The notes beneath the pieces were generated by a model. The model saw nothing but the letters and a program-made list of their open reading frames with translations, ran no database searches and was not told the DNA's origin. Shown one piece after another: positions 17,887 through 27,257 of a stretch of 64,000 bases of DNA; within the stretch, counting starts at the first letter, position 1; every line of letters begins with the position of its first letter. The DNA is taken from assembly GCA_022821545.1 (NCBI GenBank), contig JAJEDJ010000019.1, positions 1 through 64,000 on the forward strand, given 5' to 3'. Both the position numbers and the translations under genes were made by a program. The DNA is from Caldilineaceae bacterium. Its GTDB lineage: Bacteria > Chloroflexota > Anaerolineae > Caldilineales > Caldilineaceae.

Positions 17887-19152
17887 GTGTCCTCAAAACG
17901 AGCGCTCCTCCTCACTACGCCTAACAGTTACCGCACCCAGGACTACGTAGATGCCGCCGCACGGCTGGGCATCGAGGCGGTGGTGGCCGTGGACCTGCCC
18001 AGGACGCTGGCCGAAGAGTGGAACTTCCCTCTCGGCGCCGACTTCGGGCGCCCGGTTCAGGCCTCCGAACAGCTTATTGACGCGCTGGCCGATTCGGGAG
18101 GGGAGGAAAACCGTTACGACGCCGTGCTGGCGCTGGATGATTCAGGATCCAGGGTGGCGGCGTTGGTGGCCCAAAAGCTTGGCCTGCCTCACAACGACCC
18201 CATGGCAGCGGAGGCGGCCAGGAACAAGTTCAGGATGCGGACGATGCTTGCCGCTTGCGGCGCTCCCGTGCCTGCCTTTGCCGAGTTTCGGACCGGTGAC
18301 AATCTGAAGGAGATTATCGCACGCGCGGAGGAAGCCATCGGCTACCCATGCGTGGTCAAGCCCGAGGAGCTGAATGGGAGCCGGGGCGTCATCCGCGCTA
18401 ATCTGCGTTGCGAATTAGGCGCTGCCGTCAGAAGGCTGACCGCTCTGATTGGAGACAAGCAACCCTTTCTGATCGAAGGTTACATTCCGGGGGTTGAGAT
18501 TGCCCTTGAGGGTCTGCTGGACAGAGACCGCCTCCATTGCCTGGCCCTGTTCGACAAGCCGGATCCACTTGAGGGGCCCTACTTCGAGGAGACGATATAC
18601 GTCACGCCTTCGCGGCTGCATCTCGAGACGCAGAACCGAATCGTCGAAACGACTGAGGCCGCGGCCAGGGGCCTGGGCTTGCAAACCGGGCCAATTCACG
18701 CGGAACTGCGTATCAATGACGACGGACCGTGGATCGTCGAAGTGGCAGGGCGGTCGATTGGCGGGCTCTGTTCCCGAATCTTGCGATTCGGCATGGAAGT
18801 GGGCAACGGGAGTTCGCTGGAGGATCTGATACTGCGCCAGGCATGCGGCCTGCCATTGGAGAGCCTGGAAAGGGAGTCACAGGCGGGCGGTGTGATGATG
18901 ATTCCGATTCCGGAGGCCGGTATCTTGCGGCGGGTGAACGGGGTCGAAGAGGCAAGGAGAGTGGCGGGGATCGAGGATGTTCAGATCACTGCCAGGCTGG
19001 ACCAGTCAATTGTCCCCCTGCCTGAGGGAGATGCCTACCTGGGCTTTATCTTCGCAAAAGGGCCTTCGCCGGCCCAGGTCGAAGAATCGTTGCGAAATGC
19101 GCACGGCAGCCTTCGGTTCGAGGTTGACCCGGAGTTCGCGCTTGCCCAGTAG
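17887..19152 (+). CDS. ATP-grasp domain ligase (amino-acid ligase/BacD-like)
   Basis: A 421-residue protein. After an N-terminal Rossmann-like domain (ALLLTTPNSYRTQDYVDAA), the ATP-grasp fold shows the lid lysines (YPCVVKPEELNGSRGV), EGYIPGVEIALEGLL, and the metal-binding strand HAELRINDDGPWIVEVAGRS. The closest style is the carboxylate-amine/L-amino acid ligase group; the two substrates are unknown. GTG at 17887 is preceded by GGGAG about 6 nt upstream; the longer frame from 17770 overlaps the previous gene by 80 bp and is not preferred. Confidence 0.78.
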   Translation: MSSKRALLLTTPNSYRTQDYVDAAARLGIEAVVAVDLPRTLAEEWNFPLGADFGRPVQASEQLIDALADSGGEENRYDAVLALDDSGSRVAALVAQKLGLPHNDPMAAEAARNKFRMRTMLAACGAPVPAFAEFRTGDNLKEIIARAEEAIGYPCVVKPEELNGSRGVIRANLRCELGAAVRRLTALIGDKQPFLIEGYIPGVEIALEGLLDRDRLHCLALFDKPDPLEGPYFEETIYVTPSRLHLETQNRIVETTEAAARGLGLQTGPIHAELRINDDGPWIVEVAGRSIGGLCSRILRFGMEVGNGSSLEDLILRQACGLPLESLERESQAGGVMMIPIPEAGILRRVNGVEEARRVAGIEDVQITARLDQSIVPLPEGDAYLGFIFAKGPSPAQVEESLRNAHGSLRFEVDPEFALAQ

Positions 19153-19177
19153 AGTGCTTCCCTAGTAGGGTGCTTCT

Positions 19178-19498
19178 CTACTTCCTGGGCGCGCCTTTCC
19201 CCGCCGGAACGCCTTGGCCCATGCCGGGTGTGCCTTCCGGGGTCCAGCCTTCGGGCATCTGTGCGCCAACGCCGAAGAAGAACTCTTCCATCTGCTGCAT
19301 CAGGAATTCGCGTGACTGCGGGTCGCCCAGGCTGAGGCCGTAGTGGTTAATCAGTACAACTGAGTACTGCATCCACATATCCCAGCCGGCCTGCGAAATG
19401 TTCTCATAAATCCGTTGCCCCAGCGCCCCTGGGTAAGGGGGTGACGCCAAGCCCGGTAACTCTTGTCCAATCTTGGCACACTGCACTAAGCGAGCCAT
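19178..19498 (-). CDS. YggX-like Fe(II)-trafficking / oxidative damage protection protein
   Basis: A 106-residue protein whose first 90 residues follow YggX closely: VQCAKIGQELPGLASPPYPG with the conserved Cys7, LGQRIYENISQAGWDMW, INHYGLSLGDPQSREFL and a C-terminal MEEFFFG. YggX protects Fe-S enzymes from oxidative damage and is about 90 residues long in proteobacteria. Here a 16-residue Gly/Pro/Lys tail is added. It is transcribed alone and converges with the ATP-grasp gene 25 bp away. Confidence 0.82.
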   Translation of the reverse strand: MARLVQCAKIGQELPGLASPPYPGALGQRIYENISQAGWDMWMQYSVVLINHYGLSLGDPQSREFLMQQMEEFFFGVGAQMPEGWTPEGTPGMGQGVPAGKGAPRK

Positions 19499-19561
19499 GA
19501 GTTTGCTCCCATCCTGAATTAAGGTAAGCGTTGGGCACCATTATAGGCTTGAGTTGAACCT

Positions 19562-20452
19562 GTGTCAAAGGAAATGCGTACTCTGTTCGCAGGAATGTCC
19601 GGGCCGTTCAGCCGCATCGTGCTGGAAAGGCTCCTTGACAGAAACATTCGCATTGCCGCTGTACTGCTCAACGGGAGGAGAGATGTCCCGTTGCGGGAGT
19701 TTCCCCAGCCCGGCGTTAGCGTTCCGTCGCCAGCGTTTTTGTCCAGTATCCCTTCATTCGAATGTGGGGATATCGGCCACCCGCAAGTAACGGACTGGTT
19801 GGTTGAGATGTCGGTTGACGTCGTCTGCGTCGCCTGCTGGAATCGCGTTATCCCAGTGTCTGTTCTGGACATTCCGCGGCACGGATTCCTGAACGTGCAT
19901 CCTTCGATATTGCCCGCCTACAGGGGGCCGTATCCCCTGTTCTGGCAGTACCGGGCAGGCGAGGCGGCAACGGGTGTGTCGGTACACTGGATGGACGCGG
20001 GTCTGGACACGGGCGCCATTGCCGGGCAGCGAGAGATTCAGTTTGAAGACGGTATGCGCGGCGCTGAGGCTGAGGCCTTGTGCGCCTTTTCAGGCGGCGA
20101 GCTGCTGGCCGACGTGCTTGACAGGCTGGAGGGCGGCGAACCGTTGCGAAAGCCCCAGCCCGCTCGAGGCAGCTACTTTCCCGTTCCTTCGCAAGAGGAT
20201 TTCGCCCTTGACGCAGATTGGCATCCGCGCCGGGCATTCAATTTCATGCGCGCGAACGCTGAGTGGGGAGTCCCGTTTCGGCACGAATCGGGGGGTACGG
20301 TGCGCTGGCTGTCTGACGCGCTTGAGTGGAGGGGGGAGACTTCGCCGCAAGCGCCAGGCGAAGGAACAGTTTGGGTGTCGTTTCGCGGCGGGTCAGTGCT
20401 GGCCGTGGAGGGTCCCGCAGTAGCCGTCCGACTGGAAAACGTAGGTCCATAG
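19562..20452 (+). CDS. Formyltransferase family protein (methionyl-tRNA formyltransferase-like)
   Basis: A 296-residue protein with the formyl-THF-dependent transferase core. The catalytic Asn-His-Asp set is seen as CWNRVIP (N), NVHPSILPAYRGPYPLFW (H) and LDTGAI (D). The C-terminal part is short and differs from the tRNA-binding domain of Fmt, so it may formylate a sugar-nucleotide amine or another amine rather than Met-tRNA. GTG at 19562 or ATG at 19574 are both possible starts. Its promoter region is shared with the divergent YggX-like gene (63 bp apart). Confidence 0.75.
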   Translation: MSKEMRTLFAGMSGPFSRIVLERLLDRNIRIAAVLLNGRRDVPLREFPQPGVSVPSPAFLSSIPSFECGDIGHPQVTDWLVEMSVDVVCVACWNRVIPVSVLDIPRHGFLNVHPSILPAYRGPYPLFWQYRAGEAATGVSVHWMDAGLDTGAIAGQREIQFEDGMRGAEAEALCAFSGGELLADVLDRLEGGEPLRKPQPARGSYFPVPSQEDFALDADWHPRRAFNFMRANAEWGVPFRHESGGTVRWLSDALEWRGETSPQAPGEGTVWVSFRGGSVLAVEGPAVAVRLENVGP

Positions 20453-20529
20453 TCTCCACCGCTGAGTGTCAACTACAATAATCAAGCCATCACAAATCCG
20501 CATTGCATCCCGGAAACAGGAGAGCCCAA

Positions 20530-21549
20530 ATGTCACTAATGTCCATACCGCCAGGAATGAAGATCGCGGCCCAGGTGTCTCCTGAGGCGAGCGACGAGGA
20601 GTTGCAGTTTGTCAAGCAGATGGGCCTGGACTGGGCCGTTTGCTGGACTGACGGCGAACATGCCGGCTATGACTACTATGCGCGCACTAAGGACCGTTTT
20701 GAGAAGGCAGGAGTCAGGATTTACGGATTCGGCAACCGGGAAGTGCATAACCAGGACGCTATCGTACTGGGTCTGGACAACCGGAATGCAAAGATTGAGG
20801 AGTACGTCGCTCACTTGAGGGCGCTTGGAAAGGCTGGAATCCCTTACACCACCTACGCCCACATGGGGAACGGCATCTGGAGCACTGAGCGGGAGTCGAC
20901 CCGCGGCGGCGCGGACGCCAGGGGGTTTGACCTGGCGAAGGCCGACGCCGGCCACTGGGCGGGCCGCTACTATCACCTGCCCCTGACTCACGGACGCGCC
21001 TATTCGGAAGATGAGATCTGGGAGAACTTTCGCTATTTTGTTGCGCAGGCGGCTCCGGTGGCCGAGGAGGAAGGCGTCCGGATCGGCATTCACCCTGACG
21101 ACCCTCCTCAACCGGAGCTTGGGGGGATTCCGCGCTGCATTTTCAGCAGTTTCGACGGATACGACAGGGCGATGGAGATCGCCGGCAGCCCCAACGTCGG
21201 CATCTGCTTCTGCATCGGCTGCTGGCTGGAGGGCGGCGATCTCATGGGACGGGGCGTGGAAGAGTCGCTGCAGGCGTTCGGGAAGGCCAACAAGCTCTTC
21301 AAGATTCACTTCCGCAATGTGGACCGGCCTCTGCCTCACTTCGTGGAGACGTTTGTCGACGACGGCTACTTTGAAATGTACAAGGCGATGCGCGTGCTGG
21401 AGCAGACAGGCTTCGACGGCGTCCTGATTCCGGACCATATTCCGATGATGGCCGGTGATGCTCGCGTAGGAACGGCCTATACGATTGGCTATATGAAGGC
21501 CTTGCTGGCGCGGGCGCAGGAGGAAGTCAAAAGGGAGGCCCCTGCATGA
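20530..21549 (+). CDS. Mannonate dehydratase (UxuA-like)
   Basis: A 339-residue TIM-barrel protein of the UxuA/xylose isomerase-like superfamily. The metal-binding blocks IGIHPDDPP, KIHFRNV and LIPDHIPMM are typical of UxuA, which converts D-mannonate to 2-keto-3-deoxygluconate in hexuronate catabolism. ATG at 20530 has AGGAGA 7 nt upstream. The next gene overlaps by 4 bp (ATGA), so the two are coupled. The family also includes related epimerases, so the exact sugar acid is an inference. Confidence 0.85.
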   Translation: MSLMSIPPGMKIAAQVSPEASDEELQFVKQMGLDWAVCWTDGEHAGYDYYARTKDRFEKAGVRIYGFGNREVHNQDAIVLGLDNRNAKIEEYVAHLRALGKAGIPYTTYAHMGNGIWSTERESTRGGADARGFDLAKADAGHWAGRYYHLPLTHGRAYSEDEIWENFRYFVAQAAPVAEEEGVRIGIHPDDPPQPELGGIPRCIFSSFDGYDRAMEIAGSPNVGICFCIGCWLEGGDLMGRGVEESLQAFGKANKLFKIHFRNVDRPLPHFVETFVDDGYFEMYKAMRVLEQTGFDGVLIPDHIPMMAGDARVGTAYTIGYMKALLARAQEEVKREAPA

Positions 21550-22427
21550 ATACGGTCGGTATTCTGAGCCCGGGGGACATGGGCCATACGGTTGGTGAGA
21601 GGCTGAAAGAGAACGGTCTGCGGGTGATCGCTCATCTTGCGGACCGCAGCGCAAGGACGCGGGGGCTGGCGCAAAAGGCCGGGATTGAGGAGGTGGAATC
21701 CTACGACGCGCTGGTGGAGGAAGCGGACGTCGTGCTGTGCATTCTTGTTCCTGCGCAGGCAGGGGCGGCGGCGCAGACTGTGGCCGGCGCGTTGCGGCGG
21801 ACAGGCGCAGACCTGCTCTATGCCGACTGTAATGCGGTCGCGCCGCAGACGACGATAGAAATTGGAGAAACAATCGCCGGCGCCGGCGGCCGCTTCGCAG
21901 ATGCCTCGATCATTGGGCCGCCTCCTCGGCGGGAAGGGGCGACCCGTTTCTACGCCTCGGGCGTCTACGCGCGCGAGCTGGCGAAACTCAATGACTACGG
22001 CCTGGACGTGCCGGTTATCAGCGACCGGGTGGGTGATGCTTCGGCGATCAAGATGTGCTATGCGGGGCTGACGAAGGGACTAACGGCGCTTTGCACGAAC
22101 CTGCTGGTCGCGGCAGAGGCGCTGGGCGTACGCGACGCCCTGTTTGACGAGTACGAACTGAGCCAGTCCGCGATGCTGAAACGGATGCAGGGACTCCCGA
22201 GTATGCCGCCTAAGTCAAGGCGGTGGGTTGGCGAAATGGAGGAGATTGCGGCCACGATGGCGGGCGTCGCCATGTCGCCCAAGTTCCACGAGGGCGCCGC
22301 CGACGTCTACCGCCTGGTTGGCGGCTCAACGCTGGCGGACCGCACGCCGGAGGATCCTGAGGAGCCGACCTTGGAGGAGATGTTGCGTGTTCTGGTCAAA
22401 ACCCTTCCTTCCGTTTCCTCTACATGA
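21546..22427 (+). CDS. NAD(P)-dependent 6-phosphogluconate dehydrogenase-like oxidoreductase
   Basis: A 293-residue beta-hydroxyacid dehydrogenase. The nucleotide-binding loop is GILSPGDMGHTVGERL, with a central DASIIGPPP segment and the catalytic-type helix around DASAIKMCYAGLTKGLTA (K in SAIKM). The C-terminal domain resembles DUF1932. Coupled to the UxuA-like gene, it may oxidise or reduce a hexonate intermediate (for example a fructuronate reductase role), but this is inference. It converges with the ABC permease operon at a 57 bp gap. Confidence 0.8.
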   Translation: MNTVGILSPGDMGHTVGERLKENGLRVIAHLADRSARTRGLAQKAGIEEVESYDALVEEADVVLCILVPAQAGAAAQTVAGALRRTGADLLYADCNAVAPQTTIEIGETIAGAGGRFADASIIGPPPRREGATRFYASGVYARELAKLNDYGLDVPVISDRVGDASAIKMCYAGLTKGLTALCTNLLVAAEALGVRDALFDEYELSQSAMLKRMQGLPSMPPKSRRWVGEMEEIAATMAGVAMSPKFHEGAADVYRLVGGSTLADRTPEDPEEPTLEEMLRVLVKTLPSVSST

Positions 22428-22484
22428 GTTCCAGGCAAGGGTCCTCATTGATGTAGTCAAACTCTTTTCCGATATACGGTAAGC

Positions 22485-23384
22485 TCAGATCTTCAGGCCG
22501 CTGAGGACGACGCCCTGGATGAAGTAGCGTTGTGCGACTGCGAAGAGGGTGATGACGGGAACTGTCATGATCGCGGCGGCGGCCATCAGCAGGTGGTCGC
22601 GCGGGTCACTCGTTTCGAGAGGAATGTTCTGGAAGAAGCGCAGACCGACGGCAGCTGTAAAGAGATCGACTTTATTCAGGTAGATGAAGGGGCCGAAGAA
22701 TTCATTCCAGTCGCCAAGGAACTGCAAGATCGCCACTGTCGTCAGGGCTGGCTTCATCAGCGGAAGCAGGACACCCCAGAGAATGCGGATGGGTGACGCG
22801 CCGTCCATGAGCGCCGCTTCGTCCAGGTCGCGGGGAATCGACATGATGAACTGGCGCAGTAGGAAGATCATGAATGCGCCGCCTCCGAGCCAGGAGCCGA
22901 TAGTGAGGGGGACGTAAGTATTGATAAGTTTCAGATTGAAAAAGAGCACATACTGCGGGATCAGAGTCACTTGTGTGGGGATCATCATCGTGCCGAGCAT
23001 GAGGACGAACCAGATTTCCTTGCCGATATAGTTGAAGCGGGCGAAGGAGTAGGCGGTTAGTGAACCGGTGATTATCACGCCGGGGATCGTGATTGCCGTA
23101 ATCAGGAAGCTGTTTGCCATCCAGCGAGCGAAAGGCACCGAACTGAAGACCATTGCATAGTTTCCCCACTGGGGAATGGCCGGAAGTAGATGCGGCTCGA
23201 AGGAACGCAACTCCTTCCAGGTCTGCAGGGAGCTCGACACCGTCCAGAAGAGCGGGAATGCAAACATCAGAGCAGCCGCTGTGAGAAGAATATAGGTCAC
23301 GGCCCTTTGAACGCGATTTCGTCCGCGGCGGTAGACATCGCTGCGGAGTTCGGCGTTGGGCAATCGTTCGATCGTTGCAGCCAT
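22485..23384 (-). CDS. Carbohydrate ABC transporter permease, MalG type (system B)
   Basis: A 299-residue CUT1-type inner membrane permease with six predicted membrane segments. The cytoplasmic EAA loop reads EAALMDGASPIRILWGVLLPL, the site that docks the ATPase. It is the last gene of system B and starts 6 bp after the stop of its MalF-type partner. No ATPase gene follows. Confidence 0.9.
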   Translation of the reverse strand: MAATIERLPNAELRSDVYRRGRNRVQRAVTYILLTAAALMFAFPLFWTVSSSLQTWKELRSFEPHLLPAIPQWGNYAMVFSSVPFARWMANSFLITAITIPGVIITGSLTAYSFARFNYIGKEIWFVLMLGTMMIPTQVTLIPQYVLFFNLKLINTYVPLTIGSWLGGGAFMIFLLRQFIMSIPRDLDEAALMDGASPIRILWGVLLPLMKPALTTVAILQFLGDWNEFFGPFIYLNKVDLFTAAVGLRFFQNIPLETSDPRDHLLMAAAAIMTVPVITLFAVAQRYFIQGVVLSGLKI

Positions 23385-23390
23385 CTTCGT

Positions 23391-24326
23391 CTAGCTCCCG
23401 TAGTAGAAAACCCAGCGGCGTGAGAGCCGCAACTGCCAGATAGTGAGCGACACGATGACGAAAGCAAAGAACCAGGCCAGGGAGGAAGCATAGCCCATGT
23501 TCCAGTAGTCGAAGGCGTGTCGGTAGAGGTGGAGACTGTAGAAGGTGGTGGCAAATCCCGGGCCGCCCTCGGTGGCAACAAATGCCGCGGTAAAGACCTG
23601 CAGGCCGCCGATAATTCCAAGGACCATGTTAAAAAAGATGGTCGGCGTCAGCAGGGGGATAGTCACATGTCGCAGTTTGTGAAGGGCGGTGGCGCCGTCG
23701 ATGGAGGCGGCTTCGTAGAGGGATTCGGGGATTCCTTGGAGACCGGCCAGAAAGATGATCATGCGTGTGCCGCCGAGACCTTGCCAAAGGCCCATTACAA
23801 TGAGTGATGGAATCGCCCAGCGGCGGTCACCGAACCATCCGGGCGGGTCAGACCAGCCGAGATCGATGAGCCACTGGTTGATGATGCCGAAGTCGGCGTG
23901 GAGCAGCCACTTCCAGAGGACAACGGAGGCGACGATGGGCACCAGGGAGGGCATGAAAAAGAGGGTGCGATAGGTGGCCAGGCCGCGCAGTTTGGCGTTG
24001 AGCAGGATAGCCAGAAACATCGAACCGATGACGCCGAGGGGGACGCCCACCCCAGCGTAGTAGAAGGTGCGCCCCAGCGAGGTGTAGAAAAGGGGGTCGT
24101 CGGAAAACATCTTGATATAGTTTTCCAGGCCGATCCAGACGGGCGAACTGAGGACATCGTACTTGGTAAAGCTCAGGTAGAGGGAAAACAGCCCGGGGCC
24201 GATAAACAGCCCGAAGAATCCTATCAGCCAGGGGGTGAGAAACAGATAGCCGTAGACGTTTTCCCGCCTCTGTTTCGTGGTAGTCAATCTTTCTGAAAAT
24301 CGAAGCCGGCTGGCCAGCGTTGCCAT
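23391..24326 (-). CDS. Carbohydrate ABC transporter permease, MalF/UgpA type (system B)
   Basis: A 311-residue CUT1 permease with six membrane segments (first at YGYLFLTPWLIGFFGLFIG) and the EAA loop EAASIDGATALHKLRHVTIPLL. Two ATGs stand six bases apart in the sequence ATGCAAATG; the second, at 24326, has GGAG at the better spacing. A TTG at 24347 is also in frame but lacks support. It pairs with the MalG-type gene downstream and the binding protein upstream (78 bp gap). Confidence 0.88.
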   Translation of the reverse strand: MATLASRLRFSERLTTTKQRRENVYGYLFLTPWLIGFFGLFIGPGLFSLYLSFTKYDVLSSPVWIGLENYIKMFSDDPLFYTSLGRTFYYAGVGVPLGVIGSMFLAILLNAKLRGLATYRTLFFMPSLVPIVASVVLWKWLLHADFGIINQWLIDLGWSDPPGWFGDRRWAIPSLIVMGLWQGLGGTRMIIFLAGLQGIPESLYEAASIDGATALHKLRHVTIPLLTPTIFFNMVLGIIGGLQVFTAAFVATEGGPGFATTFYSLHLYRHAFDYWNMGYASSLAWFFAFVIVSLTIWQLRLSRRWVFYYGS

Positions 24327-24403
24327 TTGCATCTCCAAGAAAGGCAAGCGCCGGGCAGAACGGGGAATTTCTCTGCCAGCGCTTTTCGGGCGTGAAACCT
24401 GGT

Positions 24404-25747
24404 CTAGGCGGGATCCTCGTCGAGGACTGCCTGGATATTGTCGTTCAGGTCCTGCAGGCCTTTTTCGAACTCAACCGGCTGGTTCGGGTCGAGCAGGAGG
24501 TCGGTCCACTGCTGCACGGCGGAGGTATACTCGCGGCCGCGGGAGTTGGCGGGCGCGTGGGCGGGGATGCCGTTTTCGAGACTGGAGATAAACCACTCGT
24601 GGATCGGGTCGTCGTCGATCAGGGACTGAACAACGTCCGGGCGCACCATGGCGAAGTTGCGGGCAACGAGATTGAAGCTGAGGCTGCCGTCGTGACCTGC
24701 GATGTGCCGGAGGAACTGGAAGGCGACATCGGCGTGGTCCTGGTCTGTGCGGAGATTCCAGGTGCCGCCGCGCAGCTGGGACGGGAAGCGGCCGTCCTCG
24801 CGTGCGGGGAAGAGAATCTGCCAGGCCTTGGCGACGCTTTCGTCCTCGATCTGGTTATTGAAGTTGCGCACGCAGAGCGAGCCACACCAGTTCATTGTCA
24901 GGAGACCGGCGACAAGCGCGCCGCCGGAGTTTTCGATGTCTCCCGGCGCAGGCAGGACTTTGTCGACGACGCCGAGGTCGTAGGCCCAACGCAGAGCTTC
25001 GGTGGCATTGGGGTCATCGAGAAGGAGGCACTTGGTGCCTTCTTCGTTGATAAGAGAGCTTCCAAACAGCCGGCACAGCACCACGACAGTGGCTTCATTG
25101 TGGCTGATGTTGAGCCCGAAGCGTTCGCCTTCGACGTAGAAGGAGTGCGCCCATTCGGTGATGGTATCGATTGAGACATCGCGACCGGAGGGGTCGGGAA
25201 GGTCGAGGCCGGCCTCTTCGAGATGGACTGCGTTGGTGACCAGAGTATCGAATCCGGCCCAGCCCCAACTGGGGAAGCCGTACAGTTGGCCCTGGTAGTA
25301 TTGCAGGCCCATGAAGTGCTCGAACCATTCGCTCAAGTCGGTGCCGTCTGCGGCGACCAACTCGTCGATCGGCATGATGATGTCTTTGTTGATGGCTCGC
25401 CAGAAATGGTAATGGGAGGGGTCGAAGGCGATGACCTCACCGAGATCGCCGGCGGCCTGGGCTGCGTACATCTTGGCGTAGTTGTCCTGCTGGCCCGAAC
25501 CGGCCAGGGGCCGCAGCTCGATGGTTACGTCAGAGTGCATCTCAGTGAAAGTTTCGATGCGCTCTTCGTTCCAACCGCTGCCGATGCCGCGGAATGTGTC
25601 CCAGCGCAGGTGGACCGGCTCCATTGCCGCGCCTTCGTCGCCCATGTCGCCTTCGGGAGCGGCTGGGGCGACGCAGGCGGCCAGCGCGCCTGCGGAGACT
25701 GCGAGTGCGCCCTGCAGGAATGAACGTCGAGAAACATGATTTTTCAT
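24404..25747 (-). CDS. Sugar ABC transporter substrate-binding lipoprotein (system B)
   Basis: A 447-residue extracytoplasmic solute-binding protein, family 1 type. The signal peptide combines a twin-arginine motif (SRRSFLQG) with a lipobox (LAAC, Cys25), so it is probably exported folded by Tat and lipid-anchored. Mature blocks such as TFTEMHSDVTIELRPLAGSG and VIAFDPSHYHFW fit a bilobal sugar-binding protein. AGGAGG lies 5 nt before the ATG. It is only distantly similar to the two binding proteins upstream, suggesting a different ligand. Confidence 0.9.
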   Translation of the reverse strand: MKNHVSRRSFLQGALAVSAGALAACVAPAAPEGDMGDEGAAMEPVHLRWDTFRGIGSGWNEERIETFTEMHSDVTIELRPLAGSGQQDNYAKMYAAQAAGDLGEVIAFDPSHYHFWRAINKDIIMPIDELVAADGTDLSEWFEHFMGLQYYQGQLYGFPSWGWAGFDTLVTNAVHLEEAGLDLPDPSGRDVSIDTITEWAHSFYVEGERFGLNISHNEATVVVLCRLFGSSLINEEGTKCLLLDDPNATEALRWAYDLGVVDKVLPAPGDIENSGGALVAGLLTMNWCGSLCVRNFNNQIEDESVAKAWQILFPAREDGRFPSQLRGGTWNLRTDQDHADVAFQFLRHIAGHDGSLSFNLVARNFAMVRPDVVQSLIDDDPIHEWFISSLENGIPAHAPANSRGREYTSAVQQWTDLLLDPNQPVEFEKGLQDLNDNIQAVLDEDPA

Positions 25748-25795
25748 TGTTTCCTCCTGGAATGGTTTGACGGATATGAGTAGTCAACGATTAAA

Positions 25796-25834
25796 GGCCG
25801 CGACCCGGGTTCCGTCAGCTGCCGGGCCGCGGCC
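25796..25834 (-). terminator. Strong GC hairpin downstream of the second binding protein
   Basis: Arms 25796-25808 and 25822-25834 pair over 13 positions with one mismatch around a 13-nt loop, and on the minus strand are followed by TTTAAT. It begins 20 bp after the stop at 25855. It may terminate transcription or protect the 3' end of the binding-protein mRNA. Confidence 0.6.
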
Positions 25835-25854
25835 GAAACAGCCGCTGTACGGAA

Positions 25855-27183
25855 CTATGCCAGCGAATCCTTGTCCAGGACTTCCTGTACGAGGAGGTGC
25901 GTCTGCTCGACTCCCTCGTCGAAAGTCGTCACCTCGGTCCACACTGCCTGGAGATTGTTGTTGAGCGTGTCGACAAACTCCAGCGTGCGGGCGTTGGCCG
26001 GGCGGTGCCACTTGCGCGGTCCGTCGGGGTAAGTGGCGATGTGCTGGCGGAAGATGGGGTGGACGGCGAAGAGCTCGTCGCTGTCCCATACGTCGGCGCG
26101 GCCGCCCGGACTGCCGGCGCCAAACAGGACATGCTCGATTCCGTCCTCCTTCGTGGAGTAGAAGTCGAGTATCTGGAATGCTTCCGATGGATGCTTGGAG
26201 TTGCCCGTGATGCCAAAGGCGGCGGCGGACACCTGCGACCCTCTGAGTCCGGTCGGACCGACGGGGCCCACGAGAACGTCCCAGTCAAAGGCAATGTCGC
26301 CGGACTCTTTCTGATTGTTCCAGCGGCCTACAAAGCCGGTCGTCCAGTTGTAGACCCCGACCGTGCCTGCGACGTAGTTGTTGAAGGTCTCGTTGCTGCA
26401 GAGGCAGGGGTCGACTCCGTGCGTGAATCGCAGGTCGTAGAGCCACTGGAGGCCCGCGATCGACTCTTCCTGGTCCAGCAGCGACTTCGTGCCTTCTTCG
26501 TTGATCGCGTCGCCGCCGAAGATCCGCAGGTAGGAGGGGATGTGCTCCTGCCCGACCCCCATCGCGCGCACGCCCCAGACTTCAGGGGGCGCGGTGATCG
26601 CCTGACCGATTGTGACCACGTCGTCGGTTGTCCAGTCGGGTGACGGGACTTCGGCGCCGGACTCTTCGATCAGGTTCCTGTTGATGTAATAGGCGGTCGT
26701 GCCAAAGTGACCGTGATTGGGAATGGCATGCAGCTCGCCGTTCAGGGTGAGCGCGGATATCAACGATTCCCAGAACGGGGAGAGGTCGAAGTCCTTGGCT
26801 GCGACAATGTCATCCAGTGGGATCAGCACGCCCTTGGCCTTGTGTTCCGGCGGGTTGTTGAGGTAGGTCCAGACAACGTCGCCGACCGTCCCTGAGGCGG
26901 ACAGGGCGTAGATCTTGGGGTACATTTCATTGCCGGGGAGCTCGTCAAATTCGATGATCAGGCCCGGGTTCTGCTCCTCAAAGAGCTCTTTGCGGCTGAC
27001 GTGCCAGTCGGCATGCGCCCCCAATCGGGTGTGGAAGAGAAGGGTAACCGGTTCATCGGACGGGGCCATGTCCCCATCGCCATCACCGGCGGGGGCGGCC
27101 GCGGGCACGCACGCCGACAGCGCCGCAGCGGATACCGCCAGCGCTCCCTGCAAGAACGAACGTCGCGAAACTTGAATGCTCAT
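25855..27183 (-). CDS. Sugar ABC transporter substrate-binding lipoprotein, duplicate copy
   Basis: A 442-residue solute-binding protein with a Tat motif (SRRSFLQG) and lipobox LSAC (Cys25). The mature part is nearly collinear with, and very similar to, the product of the next gene upstream (shared blocks include FHTRLG, ELPGNEMYPKIYALSASG, EHIPSYLRIFGGDAINEEG). A DPCLC motif near the middle holds two close cysteines conserved as CxC in the twin. The ATG at 27183 has AGGAGAG 6 nt upstream; the longer frame to 27249 is not supported. It is flanked on both sides by hairpins, so it may be expressed as a separate unit. Confidence 0.9.
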   Translation of the reverse strand: MSIQVSRRSFLQGALAVSAAALSACVPAAAPAGDGDGDMAPSDEPVTLLFHTRLGAHADWHVSRKELFEEQNPGLIIEFDELPGNEMYPKIYALSASGTVGDVVWTYLNNPPEHKAKGVLIPLDDIVAAKDFDLSPFWESLISALTLNGELHAIPNHGHFGTTAYYINRNLIEESGAEVPSPDWTTDDVVTIGQAITAPPEVWGVRAMGVGQEHIPSYLRIFGGDAINEEGTKSLLDQEESIAGLQWLYDLRFTHGVDPCLCSNETFNNYVAGTVGVYNWTTGFVGRWNNQKESGDIAFDWDVLVGPVGPTGLRGSQVSAAAFGITGNSKHPSEAFQILDFYSTKEDGIEHVLFGAGSPGGRADVWDSDELFAVHPIFRQHIATYPDGPRKWHRPANARTLEFVDTLNNNLQAVWTEVTTFDEGVEQTHLLVQEVLDKDSLA

Positions 27184-27257
27184 GGTTCTCTCCTGATGGG
27201 TGTGAAGGGAAATGGTTGAGCGCATACTAAAGAGCATAGCAAAGCGCATGCAAAAGA

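Noticed and set aside
20536-21873. 445-codon minus-strand frame opposite the UxuA-like gene
   Set aside because: Arg/Pro/His-rich shadow across two well-supported genes.
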